From: an uncultured Treponema sp.
GTDB taxonomy: Bacteria; Spirochaetota; Spirochaetia; Treponematales; Treponemataceae
DNA: 64,000 bases
Direction: 5' to 3'
Assembly: GCA_946411505.1 (NCBI GenBank)
Contig: CAMKEG010000005.1
Span: forward strand, 62,001 to 126,000
Each line of letters begins with the position of its first letter. Positions within the stretch are counted from its first letter, which is position 1. The translations under genes and the position numbers were made by a program. Of this stretch, positions 15,644-24,058 are shown one piece after another. Below the pieces are notes generated by a model. That model had not been told where the DNA came from. It was given only the letters and a program-made list of their open reading frames with translations, and did not search any database.

Positions 15644-16921
15644 ATCTTCCTTTGTCTTTGCAAGAGGCCGCTTTAAGTCAAAGGGCTTAAGCACTTCCTG
15701 AATTTTTTGCGGAACTTCAACGCGCTCTCCCAAAGACTTTTGGACAAAGTCGGCGGAGTAGGCCGGATGGTCGCGCTGGATCAAGACCACCGCGTCGCCC
15801 GAGCCGTCGCCCAAACTTTTGTTGGCCTTTATCGCGCCGTAAGTTTGCGCGGTCTCAAAGTCCGCGAGCAGCTCGTATTTTTTATACAATTCTTTTGCGG
15901 CGTCTTCCGTCGCGTCCGCGTCTACCTTGGCCGGATAGATGAAGCTTTTAATCATCGCCGAATAGTCGGTGAAGAAGTTTTCAAGGCGCTCCAAGTTTGA
16001 GGGGTCGCTGGGATTTACCTGCGGCCTGTCCTTTAGCGGAACGAGCGAATCCGTGATTACAGGATAGCCCTTTACGTCCGCGCCCAAGGCTCCGCTTGTG
16101 GGAACGATGAAGCCGCGCAAGGGCAGGCAAAGGCGCCAGCTGTAAAGGCCGGCAACCAAGTTGGAATAGTTTCCCGGCGCCATCGCGTAGTAAATGTCGC
16201 CCGAAACCTTTTCCTTTAGGCGCGAAAATGCGTATGTGTAGAAAAAGGCTTGCGGCAAAAGGCGGCCGATGTTGGCTGTAGTGGAAACAGTCAAGTTGAA
16301 TCTTTTGACCAGCTCCCTGTCCGAAAATACTTCTTGAATCAAGCGGCGGCAATAGTCAAGGTCGCCGTCAATTTCTACAGGGTAAACGTTTCCGCCGTTC
16401 CAAACAAAGTCGCTTTCGTCCAAGCCGCGCACTTTTCCCTTTGGAAAAAGCAGGACGGATTTTATTCTTTCCTTTCCGCGAAGCTCACGGCTTAGAATCG
16501 CTCCGTGCGGGCCGCTTGTCAAGTCCAAGAATGTCGCGCGCTTTCCGTTCAATGTCAAAATCGTTTCCATGCAGGCCGCCAAGTACGACACGCCAAAATC
16601 GCGGTGGCTTCCCGTGGGGCCTGAGAACAGTTCCAGCGTGAACAAATTTTCGTCCAGCTGCCTAAGCGCCGGCTCAAAAGGAAAGGCCTTTGTCGCTATC
16701 GTTTCGCAAATGATTGGTGAAAATTCCGTGTTGATGAAGGCGCTTGTCAACGTTCCCGCTATCGAGGAAAACGGAGTCGTCTCGTCCGTGTATAAAATCC
16801 AGCGGCGCAAGTCGGCGTTTCCCTCGGGAACGTAAAGGCCCCCGTCCGCCGGCATGCAATCCATGACCGCCTGCAAAAAGCTTATGTCAACTGTCTTGTC
16901 TCTCGTGCTTGTAAAACGCAT
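15614..16921 (-). CDS. Threonine synthase homologue lacking the PLP lysine
   Basis: A 435-residue fold-type II PLP family member. The N-terminus (FTSTRDKTVDISFLQAVMDCMPADGGLYVP) and GPTGSHRDFG align with ThrC. However, the residue that should be the PLP-binding Lys (FKDFG in E. coli, K107) is Arg107 here, coded by CGC. The phosphate loop is also changed (SGPHGA instead of SGDTGA), while APGNYSNLVAG is near normal. Either it is catalytically dead or repurposed, or it uses PLP differently. The start at 16921 is supported by TTGCCA-17-TACAAT ending 7 nt before the ATG, a leaderless candidate; no hom or thrB is nearby. Confidence 0.8.
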   Translation of the reverse strand: MRFTSTRDKTVDISFLQAVMDCMPADGGLYVPEGNADLRRWILYTDETTPFSSIAGTLTSAFINTEFSPIICETIATKAFPFEPALRQLDENLFTLELFSGPTGSHRDFGVSYLAACMETILTLNGKRATFLDLTSGPHGAILSRELRGKERIKSVLLFPKGKVRGLDESDFVWNGGNVYPVEIDGDLDYCRRLIQEVFSDRELVKRFNLTVSTTANIGRLLPQAFFYTYAFSRLKEKVSGDIYYAMAPGNYSNLVAGLYSWRLCLPLRGFIVPTSGALGADVKGYPVITDSLVPLKDRPQVNPSDPSNLERLENFFTDYSAMIKSFIYPAKVDADATEDAAKELYKKYELLADFETAQTYGAIKANKSLGDGSGDAVVLIQRDHPAYSADFVQKSLGERVEVPQKIQEVLKPFDLKRPLAKTKEDLVKVLEQVQ

Positions 16922-16979
16922 AGAGAACATTGTAGCATAAATTGCGGCGTGTGGCAATTGCGCTCTGGGTCCACCGACA

Positions 16980-17007
16980 GGCGGGGATATGCCCCGCCAT
17001 TTTTTTT
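16980..17007 (+). terminator. Strong plus-strand terminator with no plus-strand gene
   Basis: GGCGGGG...CCCCGCC with a 5-nt loop, then A and eight T. The U tract is on the plus strand, but both flanking genes are on the minus strand. It may end an antisense transcript across the threonine synthase homologue, or be used as a bare hairpin. Confidence 0.5.
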
Positions 17008-17020
17008 GCTTCAAACTTCG

Positions 17021-18049
17021 TCATTCATAGGGAACGAGCGTGACCTCGCTTCCCATTATGTCCCAAAGGGCCTGCAAGGCCGCGGAGCTCGTCGTGTCCT
17101 CGTATGTCTGCCCTCCGGTAACGTAAGAGCTTTTTTCGAGCGTCCACTTCATCTCGGAGGCGGAGCCGGAGACCGCGAACTTGTCGGAGACCGACAGGAC
17201 GCTGGCCGTGTAGCCGACCGTCACCGACGAGCCGCTTTGGGCGAAAGTTCTGTCTGTGTAAAGGTTGTAGAGGCTTCCATTTTTGTAGAAGTCGAACGTT
17301 CCGTCGCTCTTGATTTGGATCCAGCGGCCGTTCTGCGTGTCGCCCTTCTTCTTCCAGTTTCCCTGGAGGGAGAACGACACGGTTCCCGAGCCGCCGCCAG
17401 ACGTCGAAGAGCCCTTCTTGCGGAAGACGAGGCACGCCGTGCTCGTGACGCTGGAGCTGTAGTCGCAGATGAAATAGAGCTCGCCCGAAATTAGCTTCAA
17501 GAAGGCTCCGTCGTAGTCGCTTCTTTTCGTTCCGATGAACACGTCGTCGCTTTCGAGGTTGACGTTGAGGTGGTCCTTCGCGCACTTTTTGACGCTGGGG
17601 CTGCCGCGGGTTCCGAGCTCGTCGAAAGCCATGAAGGAGCCGCACGAGAGGCTTTTGTCTTCTCCGCTTGAAGTTTGGACGACGAGGGTGTAGCTTCTGT
17701 CCGCTATCGTAAGGCTTTTGGGGGTGTTTCCGTTCTGGTCGGGATAGCTTTTTGCGTAATCGAATGTGGGTTGGCTTCCATCGAAGTAAAAAGCCGCCGT
17801 GCCGTTGTCCGAGTCGTTCCAGGGGCATATCGACCTGTCGAACACCCACTCGCCGGACATGGCGTCGTACTTCTTTCCCGCGGCGTCGCGGGGGAGTGAC
17901 GCGGCGGGCAGCCCGCCGCCTGTCGGGTTTGTGGTGGTCGTTTGGGTGGCGAACGGAGTTCCGCCCCCCGAGCTGTTCGAACATCCGGACAAGCCGGAGA
18001 ACGCAACCAACGATGCGGCGCACAAAAGCGCCAATGCCGCTCTTTTCAT
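17021..18049 (-). CDS. Putative lipoprotein, unknown function
   Basis: A 342-residue protein with a lipoprotein signal peptide: hydrophobic core, lipobox LSGC, Cys at 23, followed by SNSSGGG. The same C-SNSSG start is found in the lipoproteins at 60473 and 62752. The body is Ser/Gly/Thr/Tyr-rich and looks beta-rich (repeated SDGTFDFYKNGS, GELYFICDYSSS). I recognise no domain. AAGGAGG precedes the ATG. It is divergent from the XRE regulator, which may control it. GC content is higher than the neighbours. Confidence 0.75.
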   Translation of the reverse strand: MKRAALALLCAASLVAFSGLSGCSNSSGGGTPFATQTTTTNPTGGGLPAASLPRDAAGKKYDAMSGEWVFDRSICPWNDSDNGTAAFYFDGSQPTFDYAKSYPDQNGNTPKSLTIADRSYTLVVQTSSGEDKSLSCGSFMAFDELGTRGSPSVKKCAKDHLNVNLESDDVFIGTKRSDYDGAFLKLISGELYFICDYSSSVTSTACLVFRKKGSSTSGGGSGTVSFSLQGNWKKKGDTQNGRWIQIKSDGTFDFYKNGSLYNLYTDRTFAQSGSSVTVGYTASVLSVSDKFAVSGSASEMKWTLEKSSYVTGGQTYEDTTSSAALQALWDIMGSEVTLVPYE

Positions 18050-18065
18050 AAGAGCCTCCTTGTCT

Positions 18066-18122
18066 TTTTTTGATTATTATAGTTTGCCAAACTTTCGTTG
18101 TCATTAAAGTTGCGCTTTAATG
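18066..18122 (-). promoter_or_regulatory. Lipoprotein promoter with overlapping inverted repeat
   Basis: Minus strand ATGACA-17-TATAAT (-10 near 18077) precedes the lipoprotein gene. A perfect 8-bp inverted repeat CATTAAAG-TTGCG-CTTTAATG (18102-18122) overlaps the -35, a typical place for a regulator site. Confidence 0.5.
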
Positions 18123-18153
18123 AACGTTAGTTTTGCAATGGTCAAATAACACA

Positions 18154-18199
18154 ATACTTTAGTATTTAATATATGTCAAGATAATCAATACAATAGTAT
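18154..18199. promoter_or_regulatory. Two copies of ATAC-N4-GTAT operator
   Basis: ATACTTTAGTAT (18154-18165) and ATACAATAGTAT (18188-18199) share the same half-sites, with centres 34 bp apart, just upstream of the XRE gene. Repeated symmetrical sites in front of a cro/CI-like gene suggest autorepression. Confidence 0.5.
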
Positions 18200-18224
18200 C
18201 AATTTACTTGACGGACGGACTATT

Positions 18225-18509
18225 TTGTTAAACGAGCGCATAAAAGGGCTTAGAAAGGAACGAGGGTTGAGCCAGGTTGATTTGGCGCAAAAATTGGGCG
18301 TTTCCAAACAGAGCGTTTCAAATTGGGAAAACGACAACATTCTGCCGTCAATCGAAATGCTTGTCAAAATCTCCCGCTTTTTTTCTGTAAGCGCCGACTA
18401 TCTTTTGGGCGAAGACTCCCGCAAATTTCTGGAAATCACCGGCCTAAAGGAAAAATACATTCCTCACATTCAGCAAATAATCGACGACTTGCGCGTCATG
18501 AAAAAATAA
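18225..18509 (+). CDS. XRE-family helix-turn-helix regulator
   Basis: A 94-residue Cro/CI-type repressor. The HTH covers residues 1-65 (LNERIKGLRKERGLSQVDLAQKLGVSKQSVSNWENDNILPSIEMLVKIS, shown in part as KLGVSKQSVSNWEN), followed by DYLLGED and a short helical tail. The start is a TTG at 18225; no strong ribosome site is visible. It is divergent from the lipoprotein gene with two paired operators in between, so it probably regulates itself and perhaps the lipoprotein. Confidence 0.85.
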   Translation: MLNERIKGLRKERGLSQVDLAQKLGVSKQSVSNWENDNILPSIEMLVKISRFFSVSADYLLGEDSRKFLEITGLKEKYIPHIQQIIDDLRVMKK

Positions 18510-18599
18510 AAAAATCGATTATTATTGTTAATTCAGCCCACGCCTCGCGATTGCGCGTTCTGCTTGAAAATTTGCCCTAAAAGCGCTATTGTTTTATCA

Positions 18600-19832
18600 A
18601 TGAAATATCTCAAAAAAGATTCCGCGTGGGAAGAGGAGCTTCTCGCGCGCTTTATAGATTACGCAAAAACTTTTTCCACTTCTTCAAGCGCGGCCGCCGA
18701 CAAGGGCGTCCAGCCTTCGACGGAATGCCAGCGCGTCTTTGCCGATAAAATCGCGGCGGAACTTGCGGCGCTGGGCTTTGAAGGCGTCCAGGTCACAAAG
18801 TTCGGTTACGTCTACGCTTACATTCCGGCCAATCCTGCGGCTGGCGCTTTAGGCGCTGGAGGAACGGCCGGCGGCCCAAAAAGTTCGGCCAAGCCCTTTT
18901 GCCTTTTGGCCCACTTGGACACGGTGGAAGAATGTTCCGGAAAGAACGTCAAGCCGCAAGTAAAAAAACGCGGCGGCGAGACTATTGTTACAAGCGACGG
19001 AACGACGCTCTTGGGCGGAGACGACAAGGCGGGCCTGGCCGCGATTGTGACCGCCTTGCATTATTTGCTTTCCAACAAAAAAATCGCCCATCCAAAAATC
19101 GAGATTTGCTTTTCGCCTGACGAAGAGACCGGCCACGGAATGGACCACGTTCCGCTTGACTTGATAAAAGCCAAAGCCGCTTACACGGTTGACGGCGGCC
19201 ACATCGGCGAGCTTGAATGCGAATGCTTCAACGCTTACAAGAGCGAAGTCGTCTTTACAGGAAAGGCGGCCCACACAGGCGACGCCCGCCGGGCAGGAAT
19301 GGTAAACGCAATCAGCGCCGCTTCCTTGTTCGTTCAGTCTTTGCCAAAAACGGAAGCTCCGGAGACGACCGACGGCATGCAGGGCTTTTACGCGCCGTTA
19401 GAAATTGGCGGAACGATGGAAAGCGCCCGCGTGTCGCTTTTGCTCCGAGACTTTGAGGCGGACGGAATGGAGGCGCGAAAAAAAACGGTGGCCCAGCTTG
19501 CAAAGGCCGCCGCTTCTTCCTACGGCGCGAGCGTAAAGGTTAAGCACACGCAGCAGTATTTGAACATGCGCGAGGGAATAAAAAAAACGCCATTTGTGGT
19601 GGAGCGCCTTGTCGCGGCTTGCAAGGCCAGCGGCGTGGAGCCGGTCTTCAAGCCCATTCGCGGCGGAACCGACGGCTCGCGCCTTACCGAGATGGGAATC
19701 CCGTGCCCCAACATTTGGACGGGCGCGCATGACTATCACAGCGAGCGGGAATGGGTCAGCCTTGAGCAAATGCTGGCCGCCGCCGATATTATAGTAAACT
19801 TAGGAGCGATTTATGCACGAATACAGAATTGA
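18600..19832 (+). CDS. pepT: M20 family tripeptidase (peptidase T-like)
   Basis: A 410-residue dinuclear zinc aminopeptidase. Metal ligands and catalytic residues are visible in HLDTVE, LGGDDKAG, DEETGHG and VDGGHIGELE near the centre, and HDYHSEREWV at the C-terminus. It removes N-terminal residues from tripeptides in the cytoplasm. A Gly/Ala-rich insert (NPAAGALGAGGTAGGPKSSA) at about 75-95 looks like an added loop. The ATG at 18600 is 7 nt after TATTGT, with TTGAAA 17 nt further up and no ribosome site: a leaderless candidate. It overlaps murA by 20 nt. Confidence 0.85.
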   Translation: MKYLKKDSAWEEELLARFIDYAKTFSTSSSAAADKGVQPSTECQRVFADKIAAELAALGFEGVQVTKFGYVYAYIPANPAAGALGAGGTAGGPKSSAKPFCLLAHLDTVEECSGKNVKPQVKKRGGETIVTSDGTTLLGGDDKAGLAAIVTALHYLLSNKKIAHPKIEICFSPDEETGHGMDHVPLDLIKAKAAYTVDGGHIGELECECFNAYKSEVVFTGKAAHTGDARRAGMVNAISAASLFVQSLPKTEAPETTDGMQGFYAPLEIGGTMESARVSLLLRDFEADGMEARKKTVAQLAKAAASSYGASVKVKHTQQYLNMREGIKKTPFVVERLVAACKASGVEPVFKPIRGGTDGSRLTEMGIPCPNIWTGAHDYHSEREWVSLEQMLAAADIIVNLGAIYARIQN

Positions 19833-21093
19833 AGGCGGATTTCCGATAAAGGGAAAAATCACCGCCGCCGGAAACAAGAACGCCGCGCTTCCTTGCATCG
19901 CGGCCACTCTTTTGACTGAAGAAAAAGTCACTCTCAGGAACATTCCCGAAATCGAAGACGCGGGCGTCATGTTCAAGATTTTACAAGGCCTTGGCGCTTC
20001 CGTTAAAAAAGTCGAAAAGCATGTCTGGGAAGTCACCGCGCAAAAAATAGAAGCAACCTTGATTCCGCCGGAACTTTCAAAAAAAATCCGCGCCTCGATT
20101 TTGTTCGCCGGCCCGCTAATCGCCCGCTTTGGAAAGGCCAGCATGATGCCGCCCGGAGGAGACGTAATCGGACGGCGGCGCTTGGACACCCACTTTTTGG
20201 CTTTGACCGAATTGGGAGCGCGCGTTGACATCGACGGAAAATTTGAGTTCAGCGCCAACAAGCTTGTCGGCGACGACATATTCTTGGACGAAACTTCGGT
20301 CACCGCGACGGAAAACGCCTTGATGGCCGCCGTCCTTGCCGAGGGCCGCACTACAATCACCAACGCGGCCAGCGAGCCGCACGTGCAGGACTTGTGCAAA
20401 ATGCTCGTCGCGATGGGCGCCAAAATCACGGGTGTAGGCTCCAACATTTTGATAATCGACGGCGTAAAAAAGCTTCACGGCGGCGACTTCGCCATCGGCC
20501 CGGACTACATGGAAATCGGTTCCTTCATCGGGCTTGCCGCCGCCACGCGCGGTTCGGTCACAATAGAAAACATAAACCCGCCGGACATGCGGCCCTTGCG
20601 CATAGCGTTTGGAAAGCTTGGAATCCGCTGGAACATAACAGGAAACACGCTTGAAGTGGCCGCAAACCAAGACATGAAAGTAAACCCAGACCTCGGCGGC
20701 ATGATTCCAAAAATCGACGACTCGCCCTGGCCGGGATTCCCGCCGGATTTGACCAGCATCATGACGGTTGTGGCGACACAAGTAGAAGGCAGCGTCTTGA
20801 TTTTTGAAAAAATGTTCGAATCAAGAATGTTCTTTGTTGACAAGTTGATTGGAATGGGAGCGCGCATAACGCTGTGCGACCCGCACCGCGCGGTTGTCTC
20901 AGGCCCCTGCGTCCTTCACGGCGACAAGCTTGTGTCGCCCGACGTCCGCGCCGGAATGGCGATGGTGATCGCGGCGATGATAGCGCGCGGCGAAAGTTCC
21001 ATCAGCAACGTTTACCAAATCGAACGCGGCTACGAGAATTTGATTCCGCGCCTAAAGGCCTTGGGCGCCCACATTGAATGCGTCGAGGTCTAG
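19813..21093 (+). CDS. murA: UDP-N-acetylglucosamine 1-carboxyvinyltransferase, Cys-to-Asp type
   Basis: A 426-residue EPSP-synthase fold enzyme that makes the first committed peptidoglycan precursor. It has the N-terminal GGFPIKGKITAAGNKNAALP and the loop PPGGDVIGRRRLDTH. The catalytic-loop residue is Asp117 where most bacteria have Cys115. Asp at this place is known to give intrinsic fosfomycin resistance, for example in Mycobacterium, Chlamydia and Borrelia. The ATG has TAGGAG upstream. It is the last gene of an apparent pepT-murA operon. Confidence 0.95.
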   Translation: MHEYRIEGGFPIKGKITAAGNKNAALPCIAATLLTEEKVTLRNIPEIEDAGVMFKILQGLGASVKKVEKHVWEVTAQKIEATLIPPELSKKIRASILFAGPLIARFGKASMMPPGGDVIGRRRLDTHFLALTELGARVDIDGKFEFSANKLVGDDIFLDETSVTATENALMAAVLAEGRTTITNAASEPHVQDLCKMLVAMGAKITGVGSNILIIDGVKKLHGGDFAIGPDYMEIGSFIGLAAATRGSVTIENINPPDMRPLRIAFGKLGIRWNITGNTLEVAANQDMKVNPDLGGMIPKIDDSPWPGFPPDLTSIMTVVATQVEGSVLIFEKMFESRMFFVDKLIGMGARITLCDPHRAVVSGPCVLHGDKLVSPDVRAGMAMVIAAMIARGESSISNVYQIERGYENLIPRLKALGAHIECVEV

Positions 21094-22937
21094 TCGTTTT
21101 TCCTTGAAAGGAAAACGACGCTGACCAGCGCCAGCAAAAAGACGTAGACGCAGATTCCGGCCAGGAGCGCCATGCGCGTTCCGGCCATCGCGATGAAAAC
21201 AAAGTTTAGGATTTTTATCAAGTACTCGATGAAGAGCACGATGAAGTAAAAGACTATGTTCAATACCGGCAGGAAGAAAATCCACTTGAACTTGAATATC
21301 AAGCCTTCGCCCAGCCTGTAGTTCCACGCGACGCTTGCGACAAAAATGAAAATTATCAGGAGCATGAACGGATAGAAAATTCTGTTCAAGGACTCCACGC
21401 TGAAAACTTCGCTTGAATAGCCGTAGTCTGGCGCCTTTCTTGCCAAGCGGTTCAAGGAGAAGGGGTTTAGGTTTCCCTTTCCTGCGGCCGAAAGCAAAAT
21501 CAACGAAAAGTCTTCGTAGGGAATCGGGAAGAACAGTTGGTTTTTTGCCTCTAGCGTTTGGGCGTCCTCTTCGCGCGCAAATTTGTATGTCGGCTCGTTT
21601 TTTTGCTCGCGGGAATTTCTGCTTACCGAGCGCAGCATGACATACGGAATTGATTTTATTGACGGATCCAAGTTCAAGCTTTCATATTCGCTTTTTCCAA
21701 GAGCCTTCACCGAATATGACTTCATCTTTGCGTAGGGAGTTGAAATAGACGACTTGAATTTTCCGTACTCGTCAAAGGAATAAATGTTCAGTCCGCGAAG
21801 GTATCTAAGGTTTCCGCCGGTTCCGTCAACTTCCGTGACGCCGTGAATCAAAACTATGTCGTAGCCGCCTTTTGGATGCTTGATGGAAAAGTAAATGTTT
21901 TTGGCGCTTTCAAAGCGGTTGGCGTCATAGGTTTCGTCGATGAAAAAATATTTTTCCAAAAGCTCTTCGCGGGCGATTTTAAGGTAGCGCGCCACGTCCG
22001 GGTCGCGAGCCTTTCTTGCGTCTTCCAAGGAAAGGTCGTTGAAAATGTAATAGGCTTCCTCAAAGTTTTTGTTGTTGAGCGCCTTGTAGCCTTCCCATTT
22101 TTTTCTGAAGAAAATGTTTCCAGCCGTCAGCTCTTCCCTTTGCGCCGCTTGCAGTCCGCTCCACGCCTTGTTGGCGATGTCCTTGGCCTCGTAAATGTTT
22201 GGGTCGTTGGGGCCGCAAAGTTTTTCCACTTGGACGGAAAGGTAGTGGGCGCCGAAGAAGTCTTTGGCGGCGTACAGCTCGCGCGCCTTTTCAATCATCT
22301 GCAAGGCGTTCATTTCCCTTTCGTCAAAGGCCTTTATCGTTTTGCTCACGGAAGAAAAGTCGGTTTCTGCGAAGCTTTTGTTTTGCTTCTCGCGCAGCTC
22401 TCCCTCCTTTTCCTTAAGTTCGGCCTCCACTTGCCTTTCAAGAGCCTTCAAGTTTTTGTTGTTGGGGTCAAGAACCGCGGCGCGCTTTATGTATTGAATG
22501 GCCGCGTCCGGATTGTTTTGCAAGCGGTATTGGGTCGCGGTGGCCAAGTAGTCGCTCAAAAGCGACGGAATTTCATGCATCGCCTTTTTTTTGGAATTTT
22601 CAAACGGCAGGAGAACCAGAGTTCCCATTGCGGCGACAAAGGTTGTCGCGAGCGCGGCCGCCATGATTTTTTTTAGAAGCGCCGCGATTTCCGGGCTGAA
22701 GCGGCCGGCGGCCCTTTTTTCGGAATCCGCGAATGCCAGCGAGCACGAAAGCAAAAAGCCCGTGAGCAAGATTGAAGGCAAAAGTTCAAAAAGCAGGGAA
22801 AAGGCGTTGGCCGTTTTGTAGGCGGCTTCAAAGCCTTGGTTGACGCTCTCCAACGGCAAAAGGAAAAATCCGACAGTCCAAACCGTCGCCGCCGTGAACA
22901 GTGAATAAGACAAAAGCGCAGGAAGAAATTTTTTCAT
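21090..22937 (-). CDS. Membrane protein, 3 TM - large periplasmic region with TPR - 3 TM
   Basis: A 615-residue protein. Three N-terminal membrane helices (within residues 1-115) are followed by a soluble region with TPR-like repeats (YRLQNNPDAAIQYIKRAAVLDPNN) and a beta-rich part (RYLRGLNIYSFDEYGKFKSS, then SYSVKALGKSEYESL), and three C-terminal membrane helices (about 500-610). The 3+3 layout and the 'LRGLNIYSFDEYG' style resemble LptF/LptG permease subunits, but similarity is weak and this is a hypothesis. It is translationally coupled (ATGA) to the upstream membrane protein gene. Confidence 0.6.
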   Translation of the reverse strand: MKKFLPALLSYSLFTAATVWTVGFFLLPLESVNQGFEAAYKTANAFSLLFELLPSILLTGFLLSCSLAFADSEKRAAGRFSPEIAALLKKIMAAALATTFVAAMGTLVLLPFENSKKKAMHEIPSLLSDYLATATQYRLQNNPDAAIQYIKRAAVLDPNNKNLKALERQVEAELKEKEGELREKQNKSFAETDFSSVSKTIKAFDEREMNALQMIEKARELYAAKDFFGAHYLSVQVEKLCGPNDPNIYEAKDIANKAWSGLQAAQREELTAGNIFFRKKWEGYKALNNKNFEEAYYIFNDLSLEDARKARDPDVARYLKIAREELLEKYFFIDETYDANRFESAKNIYFSIKHPKGGYDIVLIHGVTEVDGTGGNLRYLRGLNIYSFDEYGKFKSSISTPYAKMKSYSVKALGKSEYESLNLDPSIKSIPYVMLRSVSRNSREQKNEPTYKFAREEDAQTLEAKNQLFFPIPYEDFSLILLSAAGKGNLNPFSLNRLARKAPDYGYSSEVFSVESLNRIFYPFMLLIIFIFVASVAWNYRLGEGLIFKFKWIFFLPVLNIVFYFIVLFIEYLIKILNFVFIAMAGTRMALLAGICVYVFLLALVSVVFLSRKND

Positions 22938-23902
22938 TCGGCGCTCCTTCGCTTTTGCGCCGCGTGCACAAGCGCCTTTACCGTTCCCAACAGGGCCAAA
23001 AGAAAAATTATCGCTCCGTTTAATAGCGGCTGAACTTGTCCGCTTAGGGCGGCGCCAATTCCGCCTAAAGATTTAAGGGCGTCCGCAAGCGGCTCGACGC
23101 GGTCGGTAAAGCAAAAATAGTTTAGCGTCAGTATCACAAAAGTGTCAAAGGTGATGTAAAAGGCGTCCGCAAGTTTCCATTCGCTCGCGCTTATCACTGC
23201 GCCAATCGACACAAGCGCCGCCATTATTGAAGAAAATAAAAGCCATTGAATCGTTCCCGTCATGCAAGACTCAAACGCCTTTTGGTGGATGACGGAAGTT
23301 CCCTTTAGAAAGTTGGACAGGACGGGCGGCGGCGTAAGGTTTTCGCCGACAAGCGGATCGCAAAAGCCTAGCTCGTCCCTCTTGAAGTTGATGTAGTTGT
23401 TGTCCAAAATTTTTATCGAACGGTCTTGGCTGTTGCCGGAAAAATAGGACTCGTTGACTCGCATTCCGTTAACAAAATTTCCCGAGACCAAAGTGAAGTA
23501 ATTGAGCTTTCCGTTTATTTTTCTAAAGTAGCCGGAAGTTAAATTCTCCGGAGTTGAGTTTAAGAGAAGGACGCCTTGCTCCTGCGAGGCCTTGTAAAAA
23601 AACGGCGCCGCGAAAATCCAAGTGGCCAGGGAAAGAACCGCTATTGTGACGGCTCCCGCAATTTTGTTGTAGCTGGGATGGCGGACAAGCGTCAAGAACA
23701 AAAACATCGGAACAAAAAGCAAAAAAATCGGAAAGAAAATGACGGCTCCGACTAAAAAATGTCCTATGGAAAAAACGTTCAATTGTGAGCCGACCACAAA
23801 TGACGCGACACTATGGTAAATCATTATAAAAAAACCGCCGGCCGCGGCGCCAAAAACGCAAAGCAAGACAAAGGCCAGCAATTCAATCAAGACGGTTTTC
23901 AT
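22934..23902 (-). CDS. Membrane protein, 3 TM - periplasmic domain - 3 TM
   Basis: A 322-residue protein with three N-terminal helices (ending about 110), a ~95-residue periplasmic part (LLLNSTPENLTSGYFRKING...) and three C-terminal helices. The topology mirrors its downstream partner, so the two may form a heterodimer. I do not recognise the family with confidence; a divergent LptF/LptG-like pair is one option. The ATG at 23902 lies 7 nt after TAAAAT with no ribosome site, a leaderless candidate with a weak -35. Confidence 0.6.
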   Translation of the reverse strand: MKTVLIELLAFVLLCVFGAAAGGFFIMIYHSVASFVVGSQLNVFSIGHFLVGAVIFFPIFLLFVPMFLFLTLVRHPSYNKIAGAVTIAVLSLATWIFAAPFFYKASQEQGVLLLNSTPENLTSGYFRKINGKLNYFTLVSGNFVNGMRVNESYFSGNSQDRSIKILDNNYINFKRDELGFCDPLVGENLTPPPVLSNFLKGTSVIHQKAFESCMTGTIQWLLFSSIMAALVSIGAVISASEWKLADAFYITFDTFVILTLNYFCFTDRVEPLADALKSLGGIGAALSGQVQPLLNGAIIFLLALLGTVKALVHAAQKRRSAE

Positions 23903-24022
23903 TCTTTCTATTTTAGCGCATGTTCGCGCTTTTGGCTAGATAAAAACGCCCTCGCTTGCGACCGCCGTCCGCCCTTGCTTGTGTCCGTCCTTGTAAGCCT
24001 TGCCCCGCCGCGGCCGGCTTAT

Positions 24023-24051
24023 TTGACAAATTTAAAAAACTGATGTATTCT
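24023..24051 (+). promoter_or_regulatory. Leaderless promoter of the PilZ-ABC-F operon
   Basis: TTGACA (24023-24028), 17-nt spacer, TATTCT (24046-24051), then 7 nt to the ATG at 24059. The predicted transcription start coincides with the start codon. Confidence 0.65.
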
Positions 24052-24058
24052 ATATAAT

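Noticed and set aside
17025..18104. Long Arg/Pro-rich frame overlapping the lipoprotein gene on the same strand
   Set aside because: The other frame has a clear lipoprotein signal peptide and ribosome site; this one is compositionally implausible.
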